Below are positions 29,301 to 35,781 of a DNA stretch of 63,109 nt, piece by piece. A program made the position numbers and the translations under genes. This stretch comes from Planctomycetota bacterium (lineage in GTDB: Bacteria; Planctomycetota; UBA8742; UBA2392): assembly GCA_019186845.1 (NCBI GenBank), contig JABARW010000001.1:1-63109 (forward strand), written 5' to 3'. Under the pieces are notes generated by a model. It saw nothing but the letters and a program-made list of their open reading frames with translations. It ran no database searches and was not told where the DNA came from. How positions within the stretch are numbered: the stretch's first letter is position 1; each line of letters starts with the position of its first letter.

Positions 29301-32300
29301 CTCGTGCGGCAGCCTGAAAACCGCGCAAAGCAATACCTTTTCGATGGAGGGCGCGCCTGTCGCGCTTGTCGTGACGACACAACCTCGCAGCTCGCTGGCT
29401 GCGAACAATGCCGGGCCGGTCGTGTTCCGCATCGTGGATGCCGATGGCGATTCAATCACCCGCTTCAATACCAGTGTCTCGCTTTCACTTTCAGGCGGAA
29501 CCGGTGGCGCTGTGCTGGGATCGACCCCTTCGTCTCCTGCCACCACCATAAACGGTTCGGCCAGTTTCACCAACGTCAACGTGAACCAGGTCGGCGCAGG
29601 CTACCAGATCACCGCAACGGCATCGGGATTGACTCCTGCGAGCACAGAGCCCTTTGACATCGTCGCCGCGGCCGGAACCCCGGCGCGCCTGAGCATCCTG
29701 GTGCAGGGCGGATCGGGCAAGGCCGGCGTCGCGCTCAACCCAGCGCCGCAGATTGCCGTGCGTGATGCGCTCAATGTCCTGCTCACTACCGCAACCACTG
29801 CCGTTACGGCCAGCGTCTACTCAGGCCCCAGTGGCGCGGCATTGGTCGGAACCGTGACGGTCAATGCAGTCAACGGAGTCGCAACTTTCAGCAACCTCGT
29901 GCCCAACATGCCTGGCGCCTTCGTGATTCGGTACAGCGCCGGCGGTTGTTCGCCCGTGAATTCGATGAACATCACCGTTGCAACGGGATTCGGCGCTGCG
30001 ACAAAGCTGGTGTTTGCCAGTATGTCGGGTGGCTATGCCACCAACCAGATAATGGAGCCCGCAATCACGGTGCTGGTGCTCGACGCGGCCGACAATCAGG
30101 TTTACACGTACTCCACGCCCATCACCGTTGCGCTGCTCGCAAACCCTGGCAGTGCGACGTTGTCCGGAACGCTCACTTTGGTTCCCTCAAGCGGCGCGGC
30201 CTCTTTCAGCACGCTTTCGCTCAACGCACCGGGCATCGGCTACACGCTCGCCGCAAGTTCCGGAAGCCTGATTCAAGGAGTCAGCACAGCGTTCAATGTT
30301 GGTACACCAGGCGTGGCCGCGCGTCTTTCGTTCTACACTGAGCCACCTGCGGCAGCCGCGCCCGGCGTGGCGTTTGCGTCGCCGGTACGCGTTCGCGTGG
30401 TCGATGTGCGCGGGGTCATGGTGCCCAGCGCTACGAACGCAATAACACTTTCCTTTGCGGCAAACCCGGGCAGCGCGAGTTTGGGCGGCACACTGACCGT
30501 CAATGCCGTGGCCGGAGTGGCGACGTTCAGCGGCCTGAGCATCAACGCTGCCGCCAACGGCTACAAGCTGCTGGCTTCTTCAGGGAGCTTCGTAACTGCA
30601 ACTTCCCAGGAGATTGATGTAGGCGCCGCCGGTGTTGCCTCTGGACTTCGGTTCTCGCTTCAACCCGTGGGCGCACAAAACGGCTTGCCGCTGGATCCCT
30701 TCGCCAGAGTGCAGGTGATCGACGTTTTCGGAAATGTCGTGACGGGCGCAACGAATTCAGTCGCGCTGGCGCTTCCTTCTTCCATGACGGGAGCTGCGCT
30801 CGGCGGCACGCTCAGTGTTGCCGCAATCAACGGGGAAGCGACTTTCGCCAATGTAGTCCTGACGGGAACCAACGGGAGCTACCGCTTGGAGGCCTCGTCT
30901 GGCGCGCTGCGCATCGCCACCAGCAACCTGTTCCAGCTTTCTGGCGCGCCCACGGAAATAGCCTTTGCGCAACAGCCCACAAACGTCGTGGCGGGCTCTT
31001 TCGTGTGGGCGCCGGTCAAAGTTGAATTCCGCGACGGCAGCGGACAGCGACTGACGACCGTCAATCGACTGGTGACCATCGCGCTGGGCGCAAACCCGGG
31101 CGGTTCGACACTTTCCGGAACGCTCAGCGTGCAAGCCGTCAACGGCGTCGCGGTTTTCAGCAATCTTTGGCTGAACAAAGCTGCGTCGGGATACACGCTG
31201 GTCGCGGCCTCGACGGGGCTGACCTCGATCGCCAGCGCGAGCTTCAACGTGGCGGCAGGCGTACCCGCAAACATGTCGTTCACTGTGCAGCCTTCAAACG
31301 GCCTGACCGGCGTGGCGCTCAACCCGGCACCGACGGTATCCGTAACCGACCTCTACGGCAATCCGGCGACCAGCGCAACCGGGCTTGTCCAGATCACGCT
31401 GTTCGCCAATCCCGGTGACAGCATTCTGCTCGGAACGCAGCAGGTTGCACTTTCGCAAGGCCAGTCCGTCTTCCCTGATCTGGCGCTTCTTGTTCCCGCA
31501 AGCGGTTACAGCCTGCGCGCGGCACTTGCGGGCTACGCATCCGCAACCAGCGCGAGTTTCGACATTTCTGCGGGCGCGCCAAAGTGTCTCGTGTTCAGGA
31601 CGCAGCCCTCATGGACGGCCTCGGGAAGCAGCATCAGCCCTGCGGTGCAGGTGGAGTTGCGCGACATGACCGGCGCCCTGTGCACGGCGGCCACCAACTC
31701 TGTGACTATTGTGCTGGGGTCCAACCCGGGCGGTGCCGCACTCTCGGGAACGCTCACTCAGGCGGCCGTGGGCGGAGTTGCAACCTTTGCAAACCTCTCG
31801 CTTAACAGCAACGGTGTGGGCTACACACTTGCAGCCTCAGCTACGGGGCTGGCCGGAGCCACCAGCCGACCCTTCGATATCGCGCCCAATCCCGCGCCGG
31901 TGGTTCAGGAACTCTGGCCGCCGATGGTGCGTGGCGGCATCAGCGCAGCAATCTACGGGACGGGCTTCAGCACCACCCCCGCAAGCAACAACGTGAGTTT
32001 TGGCGGCGTGAGCGCCGCAGTGACCAGCGCGAGCGGGCAAAAACTCGTAGTCACTGTTCCATTGAGCGTGGCGGCCGGGAACCTGACGGTGACGGTGTCG
32101 GGCCGCACCAGTGTTGCCTTTACCTATCAAGTCGGGCCTGTTCGCTGCAACTTTGCCAACTCGGGCGCGCAGGACCAGGCGTTGAATAACAGCTGGTCTT
32201 CGGCCTCGCCCGATGGCCGGTTCGTCATCTTCGCGTCCGCCGACACCGCGCTGGTCACCGGTGACACCAATTTCCGCCGCGACGTCTTTCTGCGCGATAC

Positions 32301-34839
32301 GGTCACGGGCACAACCACGCGCGAAAGCGTAGCGACCGGTGGTGTCGAGCTAGACGGAGACAGCACCGCCATACAGGTCTCTTCGGATGGCCGCTTCGTG
32401 CTGTTTACTTCCGACGCGAACAACATCTCTACGGACCCGCGGCGCATCGCCGGCAAGCCCATGACCTACCTGCGCGACCGCCAGAACAACATCACGACAC
32501 AGGTCGGCACGTTGATTGACAACGGCTCTTCCAATGCCGTGGGTGTTGTCGGCAGCATGATGACGGCAGACGGGCGTTATGTGGTGTTCACACGTGGTCA
32601 AGACATCGGCGCAGGCTGGTACATCGGCCAGCCGACGGCGGAAATCGTGTTTCTCGATGTTCAGAGCGGCGTGGCGCAGTGGGAGTTTCCGACAGTCGAT
32701 GGATCTCCAGCCAGTGTCGGCATCTGGCTGCTTGACATGACTCCGGACGGGCGCCTGATTCTGTTCTCCGCCGAAGACGGCAACTTTGTCGCTGGCGACA
32801 CCAACGGCCATTCCGACGTCTTCCTTTATGATCGCGCCAGCAAAGTCACGCGAAAGATCAGCAATGGCATGGGCGGCGCACAGTCAAATCAGGACAGCTA
32901 CACCGGCGTGATTTCCGCCAACGGCCGATTCGTTGCCTATAACTCTTACGCCAGCAACCTGGTGGCCGGCGACACCAACAACGATAGCGATGTGTTTCTA
33001 CTGGACTTGAGCACAGAGTCGACACAACGCGTCAGCCTCACCGCGTCCGGCGCGCAGTCCACCGGTGGCAGCGGCGCCGTAGCTGTATCCAACGATGGGC
33101 AGATCATCGTTTTCGGGAGTCAGGCCGCGGACCTCGTGTCCGGCGATACAAACGGTTTCTCCGACCTTTTCGTGCGCGACCGGGCAGCATCATCCACAAC
33201 GCGCATTTCTGTTTCTTCCTCGGGCGGAGAGGCTGATTTCGGCGTACAGACCGTCTTCAAAATGCTGCCGCGTGCCGAAGGAATCTACTGCAACAGCGGC
33301 GCCACCAACCTAGTCGCCGGCGATTCCAACAACAGTATCGATGTTTTCATGTTGCCCCTGGGCATGAATTCGCGACCCGGGCCGCACATCACGGCGCTCG
33401 CGCCCGGTCTGGTGCTGGCCGGCGGCTCGTTGGAAATCTTCGGCCACGGTTTCTCGAGCATCGCTTCGGCCAATACCGTGCTTGTCGGAGGCGTGGCCGC
33501 GACCGTTACCTCTGCATCCTTCTCAAGGCTTGTGGTGACGGTGCCGGCTTCTGCCGTCGACGGGCCGGTGCTCGTGGCGCTTTCAGACCAGGTCAGCAAT
33601 GCGTCGTTGCTTCGCGTCGGGGTACGCCGCACCTCGGTTGCGAACTCGGGGACTCAGGCCAACAGCTCCAGCGCCGCCTTCGGCATTTCCACGGAAGGGC
33701 GTTACGCGCTGTTTTCAAGCTCGGCTACGAACCTGGTAGCCGGCGACACGAACGGATTCGTAGACGTTTTCGTGAAGGACACCCTGACAGGCAGAATCGA
33801 GCGCATCAGCATGGGCCTGGCCGGCGCCGAGCCTAACGCCGATTGCCTCAATGCCAGCATGTCCGGCGACGGCCGCTTTGTCGCCTTTGAGTCGGACGCT
33901 ACTAACCTCGTCGCCGGCGACACCAATGGCGTGAGGGACATCTTTGTGTACGACCGTGCGCGCAGAATCATGCGCATATACTCAAAGCCGCTGGGCGGCG
34001 GGCAATCCAACGGCACCTCGCGCAACGCCAGCTTCTCGGCTGATGGCTCCTATGTTGCGTTTGAATCCGACGCGACAAACCTCGTGTCCGGAGACACCAA
34101 CGGCGTCACGGACGTTTTTGTGGCCTGGTTCTGGATCCAGTGCGTGCGTTTCCGCCTTAGCGTTGACAGCTCCGGCAATGAGGCCAACGGGCCTTCTTTC
34201 AAGCCGCGCGCATCGTTCAGCGCCGACGGCGTGGTTTTCGAATCCGACGCGACCAACCTGGTGGCAGGCGATACCAACGGAGTTCGCGACGTATTCGTGC
34301 ACCGCCGTGGGCCGGCAACGACAGTTCGGATCAGCGTGGCCACGGGTGGTGTGCAGGGCAACGCGACCTCGGCAAACGGCTCGATCAGCGCCGATGGCAG
34401 CGTGGCCGCGTTCCAGTCCGACGCTAACAACCTGGTGGCCGGCGACAGCAACAATCGCACTGACGTGTTTGTGCACGCCCTAGCATCTTCAAGCTCAAGC
34501 TGCGTCAGCGTTGACGGCGCTGGCGTGCATGGCAATGATCACTCGACATCGCCGGAGCTTTCGGCACATGGTCGATGGATCGTATTCAAGTCTTCGTCGA
34601 CAAACCTGGTTGCGGGCGACACCAACGCAGTGGACGACATTTTCATGCGGGATGTCCAGTCAGGAACAACTTTGCGTCAGAGTTTTTCAAGTGCCGGTGT
34701 TCAGGGCAACGGCAACTGTGGTTCCCCCAGGATCAGCGCCTCAGGAGATAGCATCTGCTTCGATTCACTGGCCGACAATCTTGTCACCGGGGATACAAAT
34801 AGCGCCGCGGATACATTTGTGACGCAGCGACGACCCTGA
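23341..34839 (+). CDS. giant lipoprotein: 12 putative-Ig repeats, 16 beta repeats, two IPT domains, two seven-bladed propellers
   Basis: 3832 residues starting with lipobox signal MRYTALLGIALATLTLVLSGCGGGG and a poly-Gly linker. Block 1 (nt 23500-26800): 12 repeats of about 90 residues with the He_PIG pattern SLPPGLSF..ATLSGTPTTAGTYxFTVxVTDS. Block 2 (26800-31885): 16 repeats of about 105 residues with ATNxVTIALxxNPGGSxLSGTLxxxAVNGVATFxNLSLN and YxLxASATGL (invasin/Big-like). Then IPT/TIG 1 (31890-32135), propeller 1 of seven PD40-like blades (32140-33365), IPT/TIG 2 (33385-33615) and propeller 2, seven blades (33620-34836). Most blades carry LVAGDTNGxxDVFV. It is likely anchored in the outer membrane and extended from the cell, with adhesion or matrix binding plausible. 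It is flanked by repeats and an integrase remnant. Confidence 0.92.
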   Translation: MRYTALLGIALATLTLVLSGCGGGGDTGGGGGGGGGGTILLPPSVYPPPSGSTGGYQILVDATEGQYYSLLVTGSGGAVPYTWVAPVLPAGLTLTQGTPTAVLAGVPTAPGTLQFTISYSDVSGASGSINLQLTVLPVPPAFAFNTLVLPDGVQGQPYSEPISVSGGSAPYSWSTLFGPLPPNLSLGSSGSPNNTISGMAGTPGTYNFMVRCTDVTGDYCVRGYSLVIRPRDILISPASLPAGTEGGSYGYSLSAQGGTGTGYAYVVSAGSLPNGVALSAAGQFSGSPSTAGTFSFDLTVTDSGTGYNTYSRSITVYPATTAIQILTPSILPNADQNRPYSVNFSAVGGTGLSYAWTLMQGTLPHGTTLGASGTPMTTLSGVPQYSTVYTFTLQVTDSASNTTTKAFQVYVAPGGQPVAISTTSPLPSARIQAAYSTNLQVTAGTPGYIWHLDSGALPPGMSFGSPVGSTWTLTGSPTSLGTFQFTVSVTDLLNQRAVKTFDIDVVPPPLLTITSSGSLPNGQTGAPYTQDIYAYGGAQAGFSWTLTAGSLPPGLSFTATGTPYTTLSGTPTTVGNYVFELTVTDSASNTAFLQFSLTINPPPGVLAILTQTVPDGAIGAAYSQQITATGGLGPYTWSILAGALPAGLSISSGTPAGAIAGTPTAAGTFNFTVQVTDSLAATAQQAFSMEVSNYALRIQLKLPAQAMVGQAYADTFTAEGGAAPYSWSLDSGALPTGLSLASGTPGATISGTPTTAGLYYARLRVRDSLGWFDYLPLRVIVMPPAAGALTIINTTLPDVDTGSDIHEPIIAAGGTPPYTWAVVGTLPGSLQLLPCGDYAALRGNTSGGTSVLTIQVSDSASNTFQRVLNFNVHGIFNSNVDAFGAATAGTPASFDITTYGGTGAFTWSVIEGALPAGMTFTPGTPDATVSGTPTQAGGYFFRVRAVDTAGWRFEQTIVGEILPAGASLGIDVSMTARMAYGAAGSGYYEGVFPTGSTGPFTWSVKRGYLPKGLSFSASQTVGYTVVQGTAQFGGQFVVIIEVTDTSTSASIERALHLGITPGGPAFSTLSLPNATWGTPYSQSISCTQVFSSGITWLLHSGALPPGMSLNMSGDPSTTLAGTCTVSGNYSFELSALGPGGTAARRQFSLSVAGGPKLQFLVQPGNTVAGQVITPAVQVEITDGSGTRIPTATNAVTIALDQNPSGSVLGGTLTVNAVAGVATFNNLTLSIAMPAAQHTLRATAIGLTDAISWPFQSLNPAATGVRLGFVAQPSNAVAGQNIAPAITVEVQDAFGMRDTTSTASITLTIDFNAGGAVLSGTLTQAAVNGLATFAAVSLNRTGAGYSLKASATGLQGGISAGFTITPDVPNKLLFVESLYAFESGVSYGVTVRVQVSDQFNNLIPSATNLVTLSPNGSGSSFALSGTTSVNAVNGIASFTNLVCTTAVYTAGCSILANTTGLAQAMSSVFYVIPAPSTSGPVRAKFVVEPLDCDAGQAFGVTVELLQSNDDRAWGATNNVTLSFQTTPAGPGPSAILSGTLTAACVNGRATFSGISINRAGGFFQLRGVAAGMPGGYFNPEAVSRQFSVRPGAASQLTFATQTTDVAVATAFAPDVEVQVTDSFGNYVTTGTPVVSASIDANPGAASLVGNSIVNAFGGRARFIGLGLTQPGRNYRLAASATGLTGALSNQFHVIGPAAVLLQVGSVSPNNALPNTPLSMIFEINDVAGTRVTTGTHLVSIAFETNPAATTLTGTLNASSSAGVVSFSNVRVMGPGQAFKLVATASGLAPGLTGSFNVAGPVSVMRLNGTATDIAAGVASSFPIQLVDAFGNVMTNATNTVNVALGANPGGSTLSGTTSVVAVNGVAAFGNLSINNPGSGYTLVFTSSGLPNLTVGPFDVVSSTTPYSLAFVTQPQSSYVGGTFSCSVRIRNVTGSTLTGSTLPISVALLDEPQGAVLSGTVTVDAVNGVATFSGLGCSKKGTALRLFASCGSLKTAQSNTFSMEGAPVALVVTTQPRSSLAANNAGPVVFRIVDADGDSITRFNTSVSLSLSGGTGGAVLGSTPSSPATTINGSASFTNVNVNQVGAGYQITATASGLTPASTEPFDIVAAAGTPARLSILVQGGSGKAGVALNPAPQIAVRDALNVLLTTATTAVTASVYSGPSGAALVGTVTVNAVNGVATFSNLVPNMPGAFVIRYSAGGCSPVNSMNITVATGFGAATKLVFASMSGGYATNQIMEPAITVLVLDAADNQVYTYSTPITVALLANPGSATLSGTLTLVPSSGAASFSTLSLNAPGIGYTLAASSGSLIQGVSTAFNVGTPGVAARLSFYTEPPAAAAPGVAFASPVRVRVVDVRGVMVPSATNAITLSFAANPGSASLGGTLTVNAVAGVATFSGLSINAAANGYKLLASSGSFVTATSQEIDVGAAGVASGLRFSLQPVGAQNGLPLDPFARVQVIDVFGNVVTGATNSVALALPSSMTGAALGGTLSVAAINGEATFANVVLTGTNGSYRLEASSGALRIATSNLFQLSGAPTEIAFAQQPTNVVAGSFVWAPVKVEFRDGSGQRLTTVNRLVTIALGANPGGSTLSGTLSVQAVNGVAVFSNLWLNKAASGYTLVAASTGLTSIASASFNVAAGVPANMSFTVQPSNGLTGVALNPAPTVSVTDLYGNPATSATGLVQITLFANPGDSILLGTQQVALSQGQSVFPDLALLVPASGYSLRAALAGYASATSASFDISAGAPKCLVFRTQPSWTASGSSISPAVQVELRDMTGALCTAATNSVTIVLGSNPGGAALSGTLTQAAVGGVATFANLSLNSNGVGYTLAASATGLAGATSRPFDIAPNPAPVVQELWPPMVRGGISAAIYGTGFSTTPASNNVSFGGVSAAVTSASGQKLVVTVPLSVAAGNLTVTVSGRTSVAFTYQVGPVRCNFANSGAQDQALNNSWSSASPDGRFVIFASADTALVTGDTNFRRDVFLRDTVTGTTTRESVATGGVELDGDSTAIQVSSDGRFVLFTSDANNISTDPRRIAGKPMTYLRDRQNNITTQVGTLIDNGSSNAVGVVGSMMTADGRYVVFTRGQDIGAGWYIGQPTAEIVFLDVQSGVAQWEFPTVDGSPASVGIWLLDMTPDGRLILFSAEDGNFVAGDTNGHSDVFLYDRASKVTRKISNGMGGAQSNQDSYTGVISANGRFVAYNSYASNLVAGDTNNDSDVFLLDLSTESTQRVSLTASGAQSTGGSGAVAVSNDGQIIVFGSQAADLVSGDTNGFSDLFVRDRAASSTTRISVSSSGGEADFGVQTVFKMLPRAEGIYCNSGATNLVAGDSNNSIDVFMLPLGMNSRPGPHITALAPGLVLAGGSLEIFGHGFSSIASANTVLVGGVAATVTSASFSRLVVTVPASAVDGPVLVALSDQVSNASLLRVGVRRTSVANSGTQANSSSAAFGISTEGRYALFSSSATNLVAGDTNGFVDVFVKDTLTGRIERISMGLAGAEPNADCLNASMSGDGRFVAFESDATNLVAGDTNGVRDIFVYDRARRIMRIYSKPLGGGQSNGTSRNASFSADGSYVAFESDATNLVSGDTNGVTDVFVAWFWIQCVRFRLSVDSSGNEANGPSFKPRASFSADGVVFESDATNLVAGDTNGVRDVFVHRRGPATTVRISVATGGVQGNATSANGSISADGSVAAFQSDANNLVAGDSNNRTDVFVHALASSSSSCVSVDGAGVHGNDHSTSPELSAHGRWIVFKSSSTNLVAGDTNAVDDIFMRDVQSGTTLRQSFSSAGVQGNGNCGSPRISASGDSICFDSLADNLVTGDTNSAADTFVTQRRP

Positions 34840-34988
34840 ACCTGATTGCCATTCGAAGTGCGTTTCTGATGCCCCCGACGGGGCCGAAGCCCTTGGCATG
34901 CCCCGCCGCTTACGTGTATGGATCCGATTTTAATGCTTTGACCAAACGGACCCGCAGGCAAGTGTGGCGACATAGTGAAGCTTGTAAG

Positions 34989-35046
34989 GGGCGGTTGAAA
35001 AGTGAAGCACCCCAAAGGGATGAAAAGGGCGGTCGAAAAGTGAAGC
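34989..35046 (+). repeat. right pair of the direct 20-bp motif
   Basis: Copies at 34989-35008 and 35027-35046, 38 bp apart, differing at one base (GGTTG / GGTCG), same orientation as the left pair at 22867. Together they bracket about 12.1 kb containing only the giant lipoprotein gene. Confidence 0.55.
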
Positions 35047-35081
35047 GCCTCCAGGTAGGCCCACCTTTTGGGCCGGGCGGC

Positions 35082-35600
35082 TCAGCGTCTTTCCGCGAGC
35101 TTTTGGACGACCTTGCTCATACCCATGGCTTGTTCGAGACTGTTGCCTTGGTGGCGTTCCAGTACCTGTGCGCGGTAGAAGCGCTCCGCAACTACCTTTA
35201 CATGACCCTGCCACAGTGCTGTGACGGCGGCGGGAATGCCGAGACTTGCAGCGTAGGAGGTAAAGTTTTGTCGCAGCATTTGTGGGCCGATTCGTGGCGC
35301 GTTGCCATTGACTAACTGCCAAGCGCTCTTTGGAAAGAGAGGCGCACTGACACCTCGATGGGGTAGCACATAGGCCCGTTTTTCGGCCTTTCGCCTCCAC
35401 CGCTCAATCAACTTCACGAGACCCGGCGCTATGTCTCCCTCGGGTGCCCCGATCAGGGGGACAACGCGCGCGCCATTTCGGTGCAGGATCGCACTGCTGG
35501 TTTGTCGGTGATGTTCGCCACGTCGGTCGCAACCACATCCGCAGGCGCACCCTGGAGCACTTTGAAGGAACGCCTTTATGGCCCAGAGGGTACTGAAGAA
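35082..35600 (-). pseudogene. tyrosine recombinase (integrase), frameshifted 3' remnant
   Basis: The frame ending at 35082 shows the C-terminal half of a tyrosine recombinase: GARVVPLIG, then IGPQMLRQNFTSYAASLG (the H/R-x-x-R box, with Gln where His is usual), ALWQGHVKVVAERFYR (GH box and catalytic Tyr) and a helical tail. Upstream, the coherent reading continues in another frame (about 35500-35585 read on the minus strand: VLQGAPADVVATDVANITD), with a stop before it, so the 5' part is broken by a frameshift near 35490-35500 and by truncation. The N-terminal SAM-like domain and Arg-I box are not found. I infer a dead integrase of the element that brought in this region. Confidence 0.65.
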
Positions 35601-35641
35601 TACCTTTGCGAGCGCGGCAAACGGGCGCCCTGGGGAATGAT

Positions 35642-35775
35642 GGCTGCAATTGCTCGCGCGTCTGAGCAAAGAACAGGGGCGGAAGCTCCAGGCCGCCGGG
35701 CGCGCAATTCCGAAATACCCCAACAAGCACAGAATCAACGGCTACGAACTCTTCGTGGCCCGCCGGCCCGGCTGA
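35642..35775 (+). pseudogene. possible 3' fragment of an unidentified gene
   Basis: A frame of 44 codons (WLQLLARLSKEQGRKLQAA to HRINGYELFVARRPG, stop at 35773-35775) shows host-like codon use but has no start codon and is preceded by a stop. It ends 7 bp before the convergent kinase gene stop. It may be the tail of a chromosomal gene interrupted when the upstream element inserted. The family is not recognised and chance is not excluded. Confidence 0.3.
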
Positions 35776-35781
35776 CCCGGG

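Noticed and set aside
35642..35775. attR copy of the tRNA-Asn 3' end
   Set aside because: I found no copy of the tRNA 3' sequence near the integrase remnant, so integration at this tRNA remains unproved.
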